Assembly (NCBI GenBank): GCA_027328825.1
Contig: DAHWTK010000068.1
Location: forward strand, 1-6,172
Direction: 5' to 3'
Length of the DNA: 6,172 nt
Source of the DNA: Nitrospirota bacterium
GTDB taxonomy: Bacteria; Nitrospirota; JACRHJ01
Below the pieces are notes generated by a model. It searched no databases. It was not told where the DNA came from and saw nothing but the letters and a program-made list of their open reading frames with translations. Below, piece by piece: positions 1 to 5,896 of the stretch. Each line of letters starts with the position of its first letter. Position 1 is the stretch's first letter. A program made the position numbers and the translations under genes.

Positions 1-502
1 CGCCCACCTTCTTTAAAATAACGTCCTTCCCTCTGGCGAACAGGCTGCTTACGTAAGAACCCTCGGCAGGGTTGGATTTCCTGTCCATGATTACGCCGTA
101 CAATTTGTCCAGAATGTCGCTTCCCGAGTATACGGCGGAGGCGTCGAATTTCTTTTCGCCGACATCCGTTACGCCGCCTGCCTCTATCCTGGTATAAAAA
201 CAGCTCCTGTTCCCGGTATGGCAGGCCGCGGTCTTCTGTTCCACCTTGAAAAGCAGACAGTCCGCATCGCAGTCGTAATAGGCCTCTTTGACTTTCTGTG
301 TATGTCCGGAGGTCTCGCCCTTCAGCCAGAGTTTCTGCCGGGAGCGGCTCCAGTAATGGCAAAGCCCCGTCTGAAGCGTCTTCTCGAGAGACACCTTGTT
401 CATAAACGCCATCATCAGGACGGCGCCGTCCTCATAGTCCTGCACGATTGCGGGAATAAGGCCGTCCTTGTCGAATTTAAGCTTAGATGCGTCGAACATC
501 AT
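1..502 (-). CDS. hisIE: Bifunctional phosphoribosyl-AMP cyclohydrolase / phosphoribosyl-ATP pyrophosphatase, 3' end cut off by the window edge
   Basis: HisIE performs steps 2 and 3 of histidine synthesis: the HisE part hydrolyses PR-ATP to PR-AMP and the HisI part opens the adenine ring. I translated this frame by hand; 167 residues are in the window and it runs off the left edge with no stop. The HisI domain spans about residues 8-110, with WSRSRQKLW (51-59), the Mg-binding Asp77/79/81 and zinc-type Cys78, Cys94 and Cys101 within DCDADC and ACHTGNRSC. A HisE domain begins near residue 129 (ILDKLYGVIMDRK) and continues with NPAEGSYVSSLF and GKDVILKKVG, so this is a fusion. By family comparison roughly 40-50 residues are missing. 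The start is ATG at 502-500, overlapping the upstream TGA as ATGA, which suggests translational coupling. A second ATG follows directly at 499-497. Both domains match closely. Confidence 0.96.
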   Translation of the reverse strand, partial: MMFDASKLKFDKDGLIPAIVQDYEDGAVLMMAFMNKVSLEKTLQTGLCHYWSRSRQKLWLKGETSGHTQKVKEAYYDCDADCLLFKVEQKTAACHTGNRSCFYTRIEAGGVTDVGEKKFDASAVYSGSDILDKLYGVIMDRKSNPAEGSYVSSLFARGKDVILKKVG

Positions 503-981
503 AGTTTGTATCCAATCATTCGCAGGAACTCTTTCCGTTTCATTACATCTGGCGGCCCCTCGACGCCCTTCGGCGGAAAGCCGTCTATGACTCCCATAAT
601 CCCGCGCCCCAAATCCGTCCGGGCTATTATTACCTCGACAGGATTTGCCGTCGCGCAGAAAATATTCACAACCTCGCGGCAGTTCTTTATCGCGTTCAGG
701 ACGTTCACGGGGAAGCAGTCTTTCAGCATTATGCAGAACGAGTGCCCGCAGGCGATGTTTTTCATGTTCTCGACCGCCGCCGCTTTCATATCTTCGTCCG
801 TGCCCTCGACCCTTATCAGGCACGGGCCGGAGGCCTCGGCGAACGCCACGCCGAACTTCGGCCCCGGCATCGCGTTTACCATCACCTCGTATAAATCCTC
901 CGCAGTCTTTATGAAATGGCTCTGCCCGATGATTACGTTGCAGTTCTCTGGGATGTTGATTTTTACGGAAAGAAATTCCAT
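499..981 (-). CDS. Adenosine-specific kinase family protein (PF04008/DUF355) inside the his operon
   Basis: This 160-residue protein matches the small PF04008 family over its whole length. Recognisable blocks are GQSHFIKTAEDLYE (19-32), KFGVAFAEASGP (42-53), CGHSFCI (78-84), FPVNVLNAIKNC (90-101), ATANPVEVIIA (110-120) and GRGIMGVIDGFPPKGVE (125-141). From memory of the family, an archaeal member (Pyrobaculum) was crystallised with a modified, possibly phosphorylated histidine and bound adenosine and AMP; a kinase activity is far from settled. Candidate histidines here are His22 and His80. No signal peptide or membrane segment is seen, so it is probably cytosolic. The start is ATG at 981-979, preceded by an almost perfect Shine-Dalgarno. 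The stop overlaps hisIE by 4 nt. The gene lies between hisF and hisIE, in a pathway that consumes ATP and makes PR-AMP and AICAR, so a nucleotide-sensing or salvage role is plausible but inferred. Confidence 0.9.
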   Translation of the reverse strand: MEFLSVKINIPENCNVIIGQSHFIKTAEDLYEVMVNAMPGPKFGVAFAEASGPCLIRVEGTDEDMKAAAVENMKNIACGHSFCIMLKDCFPVNVLNAIKNCREVVNIFCATANPVEVIIARTDLGRGIMGVIDGFPPKGVEGPPDVMKRKEFLRMIGYKL

Positions 982-987
982 AAGACG

Positions 988-995
988 CCTCCTTA
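988..995 (-). promoter_or_regulatory. Strong Shine-Dalgarno site of the PF04008-family gene
   Basis: The minus strand reads TAAGGAGG, followed by a 6-nt spacer (CGTCTT) and the ATG at 981. This is a near-perfect anti-16S match and fixes the start. It is one of the strongest ribosome binding sites in the window and lies 5 nt downstream of the 1001-1032 hairpin. The second half of the transcript can therefore start translation well on its own after the long gap. Confidence 0.85.
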
Positions 996-1000
996 AATTC

Positions 1001-1048
1001 GTTACTTTTCTTTCAGGTTAAAGAAAAGTAACACAAAAGAAAGCCGGG
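1001..1048 (-). repeat. Hairpin repeat copy 1, between hisF and the PF04008-family gene
   Basis: Bases 1001-1013 (GTTACTTTTCTTT) and 1020-1032 (AAAGAAAAGTAAC) form a perfect 13-bp inverted repeat around a 6-nt loop. The block continues to about 1048 with a tail that reads, on the minus strand, CCCGGCTTTCTTTTGTGTTA. The same organisation occurs at 1931-1975 on the opposite strand, so this looks like one copy of a dispersed intergenic repeat. No U-tract follows the stem on the minus strand (the next bases are GAATTTAAGGAGG), so it does not look like an ordinary intrinsic terminator. It could instead be an RNA processing or stabilising element, or a REP/MITE-like sequence. Confidence 0.75.
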
Positions 1049-1054
1049 CGCGCT

Positions 1055-1924
1055 TTACAGCCTCACCGGCACGCCGCGTTCTCTCAGGTATTCCTTCGCT
1101 TCCCTGATAGTATATTCCTTGTAGTGGAATATGGAGGCCGCCAAGGCCGCGTCCGCGCGCCCGGCGGTCAGGCCCTCATAAATATGCTCAAGGTTGCCCA
1201 CGCCGCCGGAAGCGATTACCGGGATGCTCACGGCGTCGGATACCGCGCGTGTAAGCTCTATGTCGTATCCGGTCTTCTGGCCGTCCTGGTCCATCGACGT
1301 TAGCAGTATCTCGCCCGCGCCGAGTTCCTCCATCTTCGCCGCCCATGCGACGGCGTCGATATACTGCGGCTTTCGACCGCCGTGCGTGAAGACTTCCCAG
1401 TGCAGGCCGTCCTTATTCACACCCTGAAAAAACAGATGCCGGAACTCCTCGTCCTTCGCCCATGAGAGTTTTTGGTTTACTTCCTCTATCTGTCTTGCGC
1501 GCTCGGCGTCCGGCACGGGGACTGTTCTCTTCGCGTCTATGGCGACGACTATGCACTGACTGCCGAACCGCTCCGCCGCCGCCCTTATAAAGCGCGGATC
1601 ATACACCGCGGAGGTATTTATCGATACTTTATCGCATCCGGCCTTGAGGAGTGCCCTTATGTCGTCTATGTTCTTTATTCCGCCGCCGACGGTGAGCGGC
1701 ATGAATACCTGCTCGGATGTCCTTTTCACCACGTCGAGTATTATCCCGCGCTTCTCGTGCGATGCGGTAATGTCGAGGAACGTGAGTTCGTCCGCACCCT
1801 GGGCGTCGTATGCCTTGGCAATCTCGACTGGGTCGCCCGCGTCACGCAGGTTCACGAAGCTAACGCCTTTTACCACCCGCCCGTCCTTTACGTCCAGGCA
1901 CGGTATTATTCTTCTTGCAAGCAT
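1055..1924 (-). CDS. hisF: Imidazole glycerol phosphate synthase, cyclase subunit, with an internal insertion
   Basis: HisF is the (beta/alpha)8-barrel that uses ammonia from HisH to turn PRFAR into imidazole glycerol phosphate and AICAR. Visible motifs are RRIIPCLDVKDGRVVKG with catalytic Asp11, TVGGGIK (78-84), VVAIDAKR with catalytic Asp130, THGGRK (180-185), GAGEILLTSMDQDG (202-215), IASGGVGN (237-244) and the usual C-terminus REAKEYLRERGVPVRL. The protein has 289 residues where about 250-260 is usual. The excess is a mostly charged, helix-like segment at about residues 134-171, between Asp130 and the THGGRK hairpin. The start is ATG at 1924-1922, and the N-terminus matches the family exactly. 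Only a weak ribosome site (GGGA, 7-nt spacer) precedes it, inside the end of hairpin repeat copy 2. It lies 53 nt after hisA, and HisH, its partner, is two genes upstream. Confidence 0.97.
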   Translation of the reverse strand: MLARRIIPCLDVKDGRVVKGVSFVNLRDAGDPVEIAKAYDAQGADELTFLDITASHEKRGIILDVVKRTSEQVFMPLTVGGGIKNIDDIRALLKAGCDKVSINTSAVYDPRFIRAAAERFGSQCIVVAIDAKRTVPVPDAERARQIEEVNQKLSWAKDEEFRHLFFQGVNKDGLHWEVFTHGGRKPQYIDAVAWAAKMEELGAGEILLTSMDQDGQKTGYDIELTRAVSDAVSIPVIASGGVGNLEHIYEGLTAGRADAALAASIFHYKEYTIREAKEYLRERGVPVRL

Positions 1925-1930
1925 AAAACT

Positions 1931-1975
1931 GTCCCGCTTTTCTTTGCGTTCTTTTCACGTGAAAAGAAAGCAACG
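1931..1975 (+). repeat. Hairpin repeat copy 2, between hisA and hisF
   Basis: Bases 1944-1973 form a 30-bp palindrome centred on CACGTG (between 1958 and 1959) with one mismatched pair (1948/1969). The inner 20 bp (1949-1968) are perfect. Before it, on the plus strand, is CCCGCTTTTCTTTG. Copy 1 read on the minus strand has the same plan: CCCG, CTTT and CTTT runs, GTT, CTTTTC, a turn, GAAAAG, AAC. The copies are thus inverted, with their CCCG ends facing hisF from both sides. The palindrome ends 5 bases from the hisA stop. No U-run follows on the minus strand (AGAAAAGCGGGAC), which argues against an intrinsic terminator. Confidence 0.75.
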
Positions 1976-1977
1976 GT

Positions 1978-2703
1978 TTAGCCTTTTGTTATCGCTATCG
2001 CCTCTTTTAAATCCAGCGCGCCGGAGTATACCGCCTTGCCGGTTATCACGCCTTCCACTCCGAGTTTTTCTGTTTCCATAAGGGCCTTTATGTCGCTTAA
2101 GTCCTTAACGCCTCCCGAAGCGATTATCGGCGTGGAAACCTCTTCCGCCAGACGTTTCGTCGCGGCTACGTTATGGCCTGTCATCATACCGTCGCGGCTT
2201 ATGTCCGTATAGATTATCGCCCGCACGCCCGCGTCCTCCATTCGCCTGGCCAGTTCCTCAGCCGACACGTTTGACACCTCTCCCCATCCGCGTACCGCCA
2301 CCTTGCCGTCCTTGGCGTCTATCCCGGCGATTATCCTGCCCGGAAATCTCTTACACGCCAGCACAAGAAGGCCCGGCACCTCCAGCGCGGCTGTGCCCAG
2401 CACCACGCGGCTCACTCCAAGCCCGAGGAGCAGGTTTATTGTGTCCATGTTGCGGATCCCGCCGCCGACTTCTATGGGAATTTTGACGGCGGATAAAATG
2501 CTTTTTATGGACGAAAGGTTTTTGGGTTCGCCCGCGAACGCGCCTTCAAGGTCTACGACATGAATCAACTCCGCGCCAAGGGACTCGAAATGTCCCGCCG
2601 TCCCCGCAGGGTCTTCCGAATACACGGTCGCGTCTTCCATCCGCCCCTGAAGCAGCCTGACGCACCTGCCTTCCTTCAGGTCTATTGCCGGTATAACTAT
2701 CAT
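1978..2703 (-). CDS. hisA: ProFAR isomerase, 1-(5-phosphoribosyl)-5-[(5-phosphoribosylamino)methylideneamino]imidazole-4-carboxamide isomerase
   Basis: HisA carries out the Amadori rearrangement of ProFAR to PRFAR, the substrate of HisH/HisF. The 241-residue length is normal. The N-terminus MIVIPAIDLKEGRCVRLLQG holds catalytic Asp8. EVGGGIRN (78-85) and VLGTAA (101-106) are phosphate-site motifs. AGIDAKDGKVAVRGW carries the second catalytic aspartate, Asp129, and YTDISRDGM (165-173) and IIASGGV (193-199) complete the barrel signature. The Arg and Trp in the RGW block favour HisA over its paralogue HisF. The start is ATG at 2703-2701, overlapping the hisH stop as ATGA, so translation is probably coupled to hisH. 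The TAA stop is followed at once by the palindromic repeat. Confidence 0.97.
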   Translation of the reverse strand: MIVIPAIDLKEGRCVRLLQGRMEDATVYSEDPAGTAGHFESLGAELIHVVDLEGAFAGEPKNLSSIKSILSAVKIPIEVGGGIRNMDTINLLLGLGVSRVVLGTAALEVPGLLVLACKRFPGRIIAGIDAKDGKVAVRGWGEVSNVSAEELARRMEDAGVRAIIYTDISRDGMMTGHNVAATKRLAEEVSTPIIASGGVKDLSDIKALMETEKLGVEGVITGKAVYSGALDLKEAIAITKG

Positions 2704-3326
2704 TTAATTTCTCCGAAAGCCTTAAGTATCCCAAGCCCCTGTTCCTGGCTCTTTTCCGGGTGGAACTGCGCGGCGAAGATATTGTCCTTCCAGACGCTGG
2801 ATACGAATTCCAGACCGTATTCCGTAGTCGTGGCCGTAATAGAGCCGTCCTGCGGGACGACGTAATACGAATGGACAAAGTAGAAAAACCCGCCGTCTTC
2901 CACATATTTTAAGTGCGGCGGTCGGTTCATGATTTTTATTTTATTCCAGCCCATGTGCGGAATTTTATATATCTGCTCCGGGTTTCCGGGAACCTCCGCC
3001 GGGAAGCGCACAACCCGGCCCCTGAGTATCCCCAGGCCCTTGTGTATACCGAATTCCTCGCCCTCCTCGAAAAGAAGCTGAAGCCCCAGGCATATGCCCA
3101 TAAAAGGCCTGCCGGACTCTATAACCCTGCCCACCGTATCGACAAGACCGAGCCTGTCCAGGTTGCTCATGCAGTCTGCAAATGCGCCGACGCCCGGCAG
3201 GACAACCCTGTCCGCGTCCAGTATCTTCCGCCTGTCGGACGTAACCAGCGCCTCGTGCCCGACCTTCTCGAAACCTTTCTGCACGCTGCGGAGGTTGCCC
3301 ATCCCGTAATCTATTATGGCAATCAT
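2700..3326 (-). CDS. hisH: Imidazole glycerol phosphate synthase, glutamine amidotransferase subunit
   Basis: HisH is a class I glutaminase that releases ammonia from glutamine and passes it through the HisF barrel. Its 208 residues are typical. The N-terminal IIDYGMGNLRSV (4-15) is diagnostic. LPGVGAF (43-49) is the oxyanion loop. GICLGLQLL holds the nucleophile Cys79, and QFHPEKS (187-193) supplies His189 and Glu191, so the triad is complete. HMGWN (124-128) and FVHSYYV (150-156) are also family-conserved. The start is ATG at 3326-3324 with an AAGGA site 5 nt upstream (3332-3336), in a 21-nt gap after hisB. The 3' end overlaps hisA by 4 nt. I see nothing unusual in the protein. Confidence 0.97.
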   Translation of the reverse strand: MIAIIDYGMGNLRSVQKGFEKVGHEALVTSDRRKILDADRVVLPGVGAFADCMSNLDRLGLVDTVGRVIESGRPFMGICLGLQLLFEEGEEFGIHKGLGILRGRVVRFPAEVPGNPEQIYKIPHMGWNKIKIMNRPPHLKYVEDGGFFYFVHSYYVVPQDGSITATTTEYGLEFVSSVWKDNIFAAQFHPEKSQEQGLGILKAFGEIK

Positions 3327-3347
3327 GACAATCCTTGAAAATAACCC

Positions 3348-3935
3348 TTACAATTTACCCTTTGTTGACGGTACGCCCTTCGTCCTTGCATCGAAGGCCG
3401 TGGCGTTATCCATCGCCCTGCCGAAGGATTTAAAAACCGCTTCTATAATGTGGTGCAGGTTTATGCCGTATGGGACGTTTATGTGAACGGTTGCCCCTAC
3501 ATGGTCTGTGAGCGCCTTGAAGAAATCGTACACAAGCTCCACGTCGAAGTCTCCGACCTTGCCCTTGGGCAGCTTGACGTTATACACCAGCCCCGGCCTG
3601 CCGGAAATATCCACCACCGTTTCCGCGAGCGCCTCGTCCATCGGCACCTTCGCAAAGCCATACCGCGCTATGCCCTTCATGTCCCCCAGCGCCTGCCGGA
3701 ACGCCTGGCCGAGGACGATTCCCACGTCCTCCACGGTGTGATGATAGTCAACGTGCGTGTCGCCCTTCGCCTGCACGTTAAGGTCGAAATGCCCGTGCCG
3801 GGTCATGAGCGAGAGCATGTGGTCGAGGAACGGGACGGAGGAATCGATTTTATATTTCCCCGCGCCGTCGATGTTCAGCGAGAGCTTGATGTCGGTCTCG
3901 GTCGTCTTTCTCTCTATCTTTGCCCTGCGGGCCAT
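3348..3935 (-). CDS. hisB: Imidazoleglycerol-phosphate dehydratase, monofunctional
   Basis: HisB removes water from imidazole glycerol phosphate to give imidazole acetol phosphate, using a Mn-binding site built from two histidine-rich repeats. The 195 residues correspond to the dehydratase alone; there is no N-terminal HAD phosphatase domain as in the enterobacterial fusion. Motifs are VPFLDHMLSLMTRHG (34-48, His39), DYHHTVEDVGIVLG (63-76, His65, His66, Glu69), SGRPGLV (111-117), TDHVGATVH (143-151, His145) and NLHHIIEAVFKSFGRA (159-174, His161, His162, Glu165). The start is ATG at 3935-3933 with a GGAGG site (3940-3944) only 4 nt upstream, in the 14-nt gap after hisC. With no phosphatase domain here, histidinol phosphate must be dephosphorylated by another gene, not seen in this window. 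Confidence 0.97.
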   Translation of the reverse strand: MARRAKIERKTTETDIKLSLNIDGAGKYKIDSSVPFLDHMLSLMTRHGHFDLNVQAKGDTHVDYHHTVEDVGIVLGQAFRQALGDMKGIARYGFAKVPMDEALAETVVDISGRPGLVYNVKLPKGKVGDFDVELVYDFFKALTDHVGATVHINVPYGINLHHIIEAVFKSFGRAMDNATAFDARTKGVPSTKGKL

Positions 3936-3949
3936 AGAGCCTCCGGCTT

Positions 3950-5023
3950 CTATTGTTTTCCAGATAAAATTTCCTTTAGAACGCCAAGAAATTCCCTGTT
4001 CTCTTCCGGCGTGCCAATCGTCACGCGCAGGCAGTCCTTAAGCGGCCCCGGCGCATCCATGTTTCGCACCAGTATCCCGCGCGCCTTCAGTTCCTTATGA
4101 ATTTTGCCGGCGCCGTTCACGCGGAAGAGGATGAAGTTAGTCTTCGACGGCCATGCGGTAGCAACACCGTCCATGCCGTTCAACGCTTCATATATCCGTT
4201 CTCGTTCATCTATTATTTTTAATACCTGCTCGTCCACGGCCGCGCGGTTACGGAGCAGAAATCCCGCCGCCGCCTGCGAGAGAGAGTTTATGTTATACGG
4301 CAGGCGGACCTTGTTTACCTCGCGGATGATGTCTTTTCCCGCCGCCATGACGCCGAGGCGAAGGCCGGCCATGCCTATCTTCGAAAGCGTCCTCAGCACG
4401 GCGAGGTTCGGAAGCTCGTGTATTTTGTCTATGAAGCTCTCGCCGGAGAAGCTGAAATACGCCTCGTCCACGACGACAATTGAAAAGCAGCCCTCGATAA
4501 GGCGCCGTATCCTGTCGGGGTCGAAGAGATTCCCCGTCGGGTTATTGGGATAACTGATGAATATGACCTTCGGGCGCCTGACGGAGAAGAGCCTCAGCCA
4601 GCCGTCGAAGTTAATCTGGAAATCAGCCGTCAGGGGAAGCTCCATGACCTCCTGCCCCATCGAGCGGGCGACAATGCCGTACATGGAGAAGGTGGGCATC
4701 GGGTATGAAATAATTCCCGGCGAACCTCCGAATGCCTGGATTATCATCCCGATAAGCTCGTCGGAACCGTTGCCCAGGACAAGGTTCTCCGCGCCGACGC
4801 CCAGGTATTCAGAGAGCGCGTCTTTAAGCCTCGGGGCTTCAGGGTCCGGGTAGCGGTTCAGGGGGACTTCCGCCAGGGCGCCTGCAAGCCCTGCCTGGAG
4901 CCTTTCGGGCAGGGGATACGGGTTCTCCATCGCGTCGAGCTTTATGCGCACACCCGCGTAATCCTCCGGCTCATAGGCCGAAAGCGACACTACTTCTCTT
5001 CTTACAAGGGGCTTGATATCCAA
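3950..5023 (-). CDS. hisC: Histidinol-phosphate aminotransferase, TTG start
   Basis: HisC is a fold-type I PLP enzyme that moves the amino group of glutamate to imidazole acetol phosphate. Its 357 residues are typical. The N-terminus IKPLVRREV and KLDAMENPYPLP (28-39) match the family. Further motifs are LGNGSDELI (83-91), YPNNPTGN (158-165), VVDEAYFSF (184-192), TLSKIGMAGLRLG with the PLP lysine Lys215 and Arg222, and CLRVTIGTPEEN with Arg333. The start codon is TTG at 5023-5021, directly after the hisG TAA. The frame has no ATG near this point, and the family N-terminus begins here. AAGGTGAT at 5031-5038, inside the end of hisG, serves as ribosome site with a spacer of about 7 nt. Translation is probably coupled to hisG. 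An in-frame GTG at codon 12 would cut into conserved sequence. Confidence 0.96.
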   Translation of the reverse strand: MDIKPLVRREVVSLSAYEPEDYAGVRIKLDAMENPYPLPERLQAGLAGALAEVPLNRYPDPEAPRLKDALSEYLGVGAENLVLGNGSDELIGMIIQAFGGSPGIISYPMPTFSMYGIVARSMGQEVMELPLTADFQINFDGWLRLFSVRRPKVIFISYPNNPTGNLFDPDRIRRLIEGCFSIVVVDEAYFSFSGESFIDKIHELPNLAVLRTLSKIGMAGLRLGVMAAGKDIIREVNKVRLPYNINSLSQAAAGFLLRNRAAVDEQVLKIIDERERIYEALNGMDGVATAWPSKTNFILFRVNGAGKIHKELKARGILVRNMDAPGPLKDCLRVTIGTPEENREFLGVLKEILSGKQ

Positions 5024-5896
5024 TTACGGTATCACCTTGTTCAGGGGATACTCGACTATCCCCGAAGCGCCGGCGCGCTTCAGCTCCGGGATAAGGTCGC
5101 GCACCTTCTTCTCGTCGATTATCACCTCAAGGCTCACCCAGTCAGGGTCGGCGTGGCGCGAGATAGTCGGCGAGTGCATAGCCGGCAGGACGGACGTTAC
5201 CTTGTCCAGTTTGTCGCATGGCGCATTCATCTTAAGGCCCACCTTCTCTTCCGCCGCTATCGCCCCCTGGAGCAGGATATTCAAGTTCTCAAGTTTCTTT
5301 TTTTTCCCGGCGTCCTTCCAGGATTCTTTATTCGCTATCAGGCGCGTGGTGGATGTAAGCATCACTTCGATTATGCGGAGCTTGTTTGCCCGGAGTGAGT
5401 TTCCGGTCTCGGTAAGGTCCACTATCGCGTCGGCAAGCCCTGCGCCGGGCTTTACTTCGGTCGCGCCCCAGGAAAACTCCACCTCCGCGTTCACGCCGTT
5501 CTGTTTCAGGAACTTCTTTGTATATCCAAGGAGCTCTGTCGCAATACGTTTCCCGTTCAGGTCCTTTACCGTTTTTATCTTCGATTCTTCCGGCACGGCA
5601 ATTACCCAGCGCACGGGACGCAGGCCCTCCTTGGCGTAATTCAGCTCGGCTACTTCCACGACCTTCGCGCCCTGCTCCATTATCCAGTCGAACCCGGTAA
5701 GACCCGCATCGAGCACGCCATCCTCGACGTATCGAGGCACTTCCTGTGCGCGCACCATCATGCACTCTATCTCGGGGTCGTCTATGGAAGGGTAATAAGA
5801 GCGGCTCCCGACGGTGATGTTGTAGCCGGCCTTCCGGAAGATTTTGAGAGTCGATTCCTGCAAACTGCCTTTGGGGATTCCGAGACGAAGAACCAT
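5024..5896 (-). CDS. hisG: ATP phosphoribosyltransferase, long form with regulatory domain
   Basis: HisG joins PRPP and ATP to PR-ATP, the first and controlled step of the pathway. At 290 residues it is the long form. The catalytic part (about 1-210) starts with LRLGIPKGSL and includes DAGLTGFDW (63-71) and the PRPP-binding region ATEVKPGAGLADAIVDLTET (145-164). The C-terminal ACT-like domain (about 213-290) includes LPAMHSPTIS (237-246). In this family that domain binds histidine for feedback inhibition, so HisZ is not needed. A lysine run, GKKKK (197-201), sits just before the last helix of the catalytic part and is encoded by an A8 tract. The start is ATG at 5896-5894 with AAAGGAG upstream, GGAG being 11 nt from the ATG, a rather long spacing. 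The gene follows hisD by 76 nt and abuts hisC. HisD before HisG is not the commonest order. Confidence 0.97.
   Translation of the reverse strand: MVLRLGIPKGSLQESTLKIFRKAGYNITVGSRSYYPSIDDPEIECMMVRAQEVPRYVEDGVLDAGLTGFDWIMEQGAKVVEVAELNYAKEGLRPVRWVIAVPEESKIKTVKDLNGKRIATELLGYTKKFLKQNGVNAEVEFSWGATEVKPGAGLADAIVDLTETGNSLRANKLRIIEVMLTSTTRLIANKESWKDAGKKKKLENLNILLQGAIAAEEKVGLKMNAPCDKLDKVTSVLPAMHSPTISRHADPDWVSLEVIIDEKKVRDLIPELKRAGASGIVEYPLNKVIP
5297..5319 (-). other. Possible programmed-slippage site in hisG: SD-like sequence plus A AAA AAG heptamer
   Basis: The minus strand carries an A8G tract (5305-5297). In the hisG frame the last seven bases read A AAA AAG, the slippery heptamer known from dnaX. 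GGAAGGA (5319-5313), resembling a Shine-Dalgarno, lies 9 nt upstream, close to the 10-nt spacing that stimulates -1 frameshifting in dnaX. After a -1 shift the next codons are GAA, ACT and TGA (5291-5289). After a +1 shift a TGA comes at 5283-5281. Both give a HisG of about 202-204 residues without the regulatory domain. I see no strong downstream stem, only a weak CCTG/CAGG one. The same bases also simply encode lysines, so function is uncertain. Confidence 0.35.

Noticed and set aside
218..1021. Long plus-strand open frame of 267 codons antisense to hisIE and the PF04008 gene
   Set aside because: It has no recognisable motif, crosses two well-matched minus-strand genes and their gap, and is explained by their codon composition.
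1001..1032. Hairpin as a rho-independent terminator after hisF
   Set aside because: The stem is A/T-rich and no U-tract follows on the minus strand. A strong ribosome site and two operon-like genes follow directly, so full termination is unlikely.
1944..1973. Palindrome with CACGTG core as a transcription-factor operator
   Set aside because: It lies inside an operon between hisA and hisF, with no -10/-35 pattern I can defend, and its relation to copy 1 is better explained as a repeat. Binding cannot be excluded.
2546..2905. Minus-strand open frame of 119 codons across the hisH-hisA junction
   Set aside because: It is fully inside two certain genes in a different frame, with no motif.
3450..4100. 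Plus-strand open frame of 216 codons antisense to hisB and hisC
   Set aside because: It is His- and Arg-rich as expected for a complement of HisB codons, has no family resemblance, and spans the junction of two certain genes.
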